Shown one piece after another: positions 5,561 to 5,561 of a stretch of 5,561 nucleotides of DNA (its first letter is position 1; the number at the start of each line of letters is the position of its first letter). A model generated the notes under the pieces. The model was given only the letters and a program-made list of their open reading frames with translations. It was not told where the DNA came from and searched no databases. Source of the stretch: Methanoregula sp. (GTDB lineage: Archaea; Halobacteriota; Methanomicrobia; Methanomicrobiales; Methanospirillaceae). The translations under genes and the position numbers were made by a program. The stretch spans positions 2,091 through 7,651 of the forward strand of contig PMKW01000086.1 in NCBI GenBank assembly GCA_003157895.1, written 5' to 3'.

Positions 5561-5561
5561 A

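Overview
The window comes from a methanogenic archaeon, most likely of the order Methanomicrobiales (Methanoregula/Methanosphaerula-like). The main evidence is the right end, which carries the minus-strand tail of the mtr operon. That operon encodes the Na+-pumping N5-methyltetrahydromethanopterin:coenzyme M methyltransferase of methanogenesis. Archaeal signals (GGAGGTG-type ribosome sites, TATA-like boxes, U-tract ends) and a small secreted, membrane-anchored surface protein fit this. The order-level placement is inference from protein style; no search was run.

Layout, left to right. (1) Positions 1-1004, plus strand: the last 36 codons of a GNAT acetyltransferase, joined by a TGATG stop/start overlap to a complete DUF2156 (LPG-synthase C-terminal-like) protein. 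(2) Positions 1005-1214: a gene-free convergent spacer with a strong GC hairpin. (3) Positions 1215-2955, minus strand: a MarC-family membrane protein, and upstream of it an APC-superfamily amino acid permease homologue that appears to lack the first and last helices of the 12-helix fold. (4) Positions 2956-3125: a divergent promoter region with a perfect 10-bp palindrome. (5) Positions 3126-3821, plus strand: a surface protein with a signal peptide, one extracellular domain, a Thr/Pro/Ser linker and a C-terminal membrane anchor. (6) Positions 3822-3987: a convergent spacer rich in small hairpins and T/A tracts. (7) Positions 3988-5560, minus strand: mtrH, preceded by an unbroken reading frame that joins the cobamide-binding part of MtrA to a C-terminal MtrG.

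MtrH transfers the methyl group from methyl-tetrahydromethanopterin to the cobamide held by MtrA, and the membrane subunits couple methyl transfer to coenzyme M with Na+ export. The most notable observation is the MtrA-MtrG fusion, with no mtrF or separate mtrG gene between it and mtrH. Next are a roughly 30-residue insertion in MtrH and the doubly shortened permease. I saw no RNA genes, CRISPR arrays, insertion sequences or defence systems.
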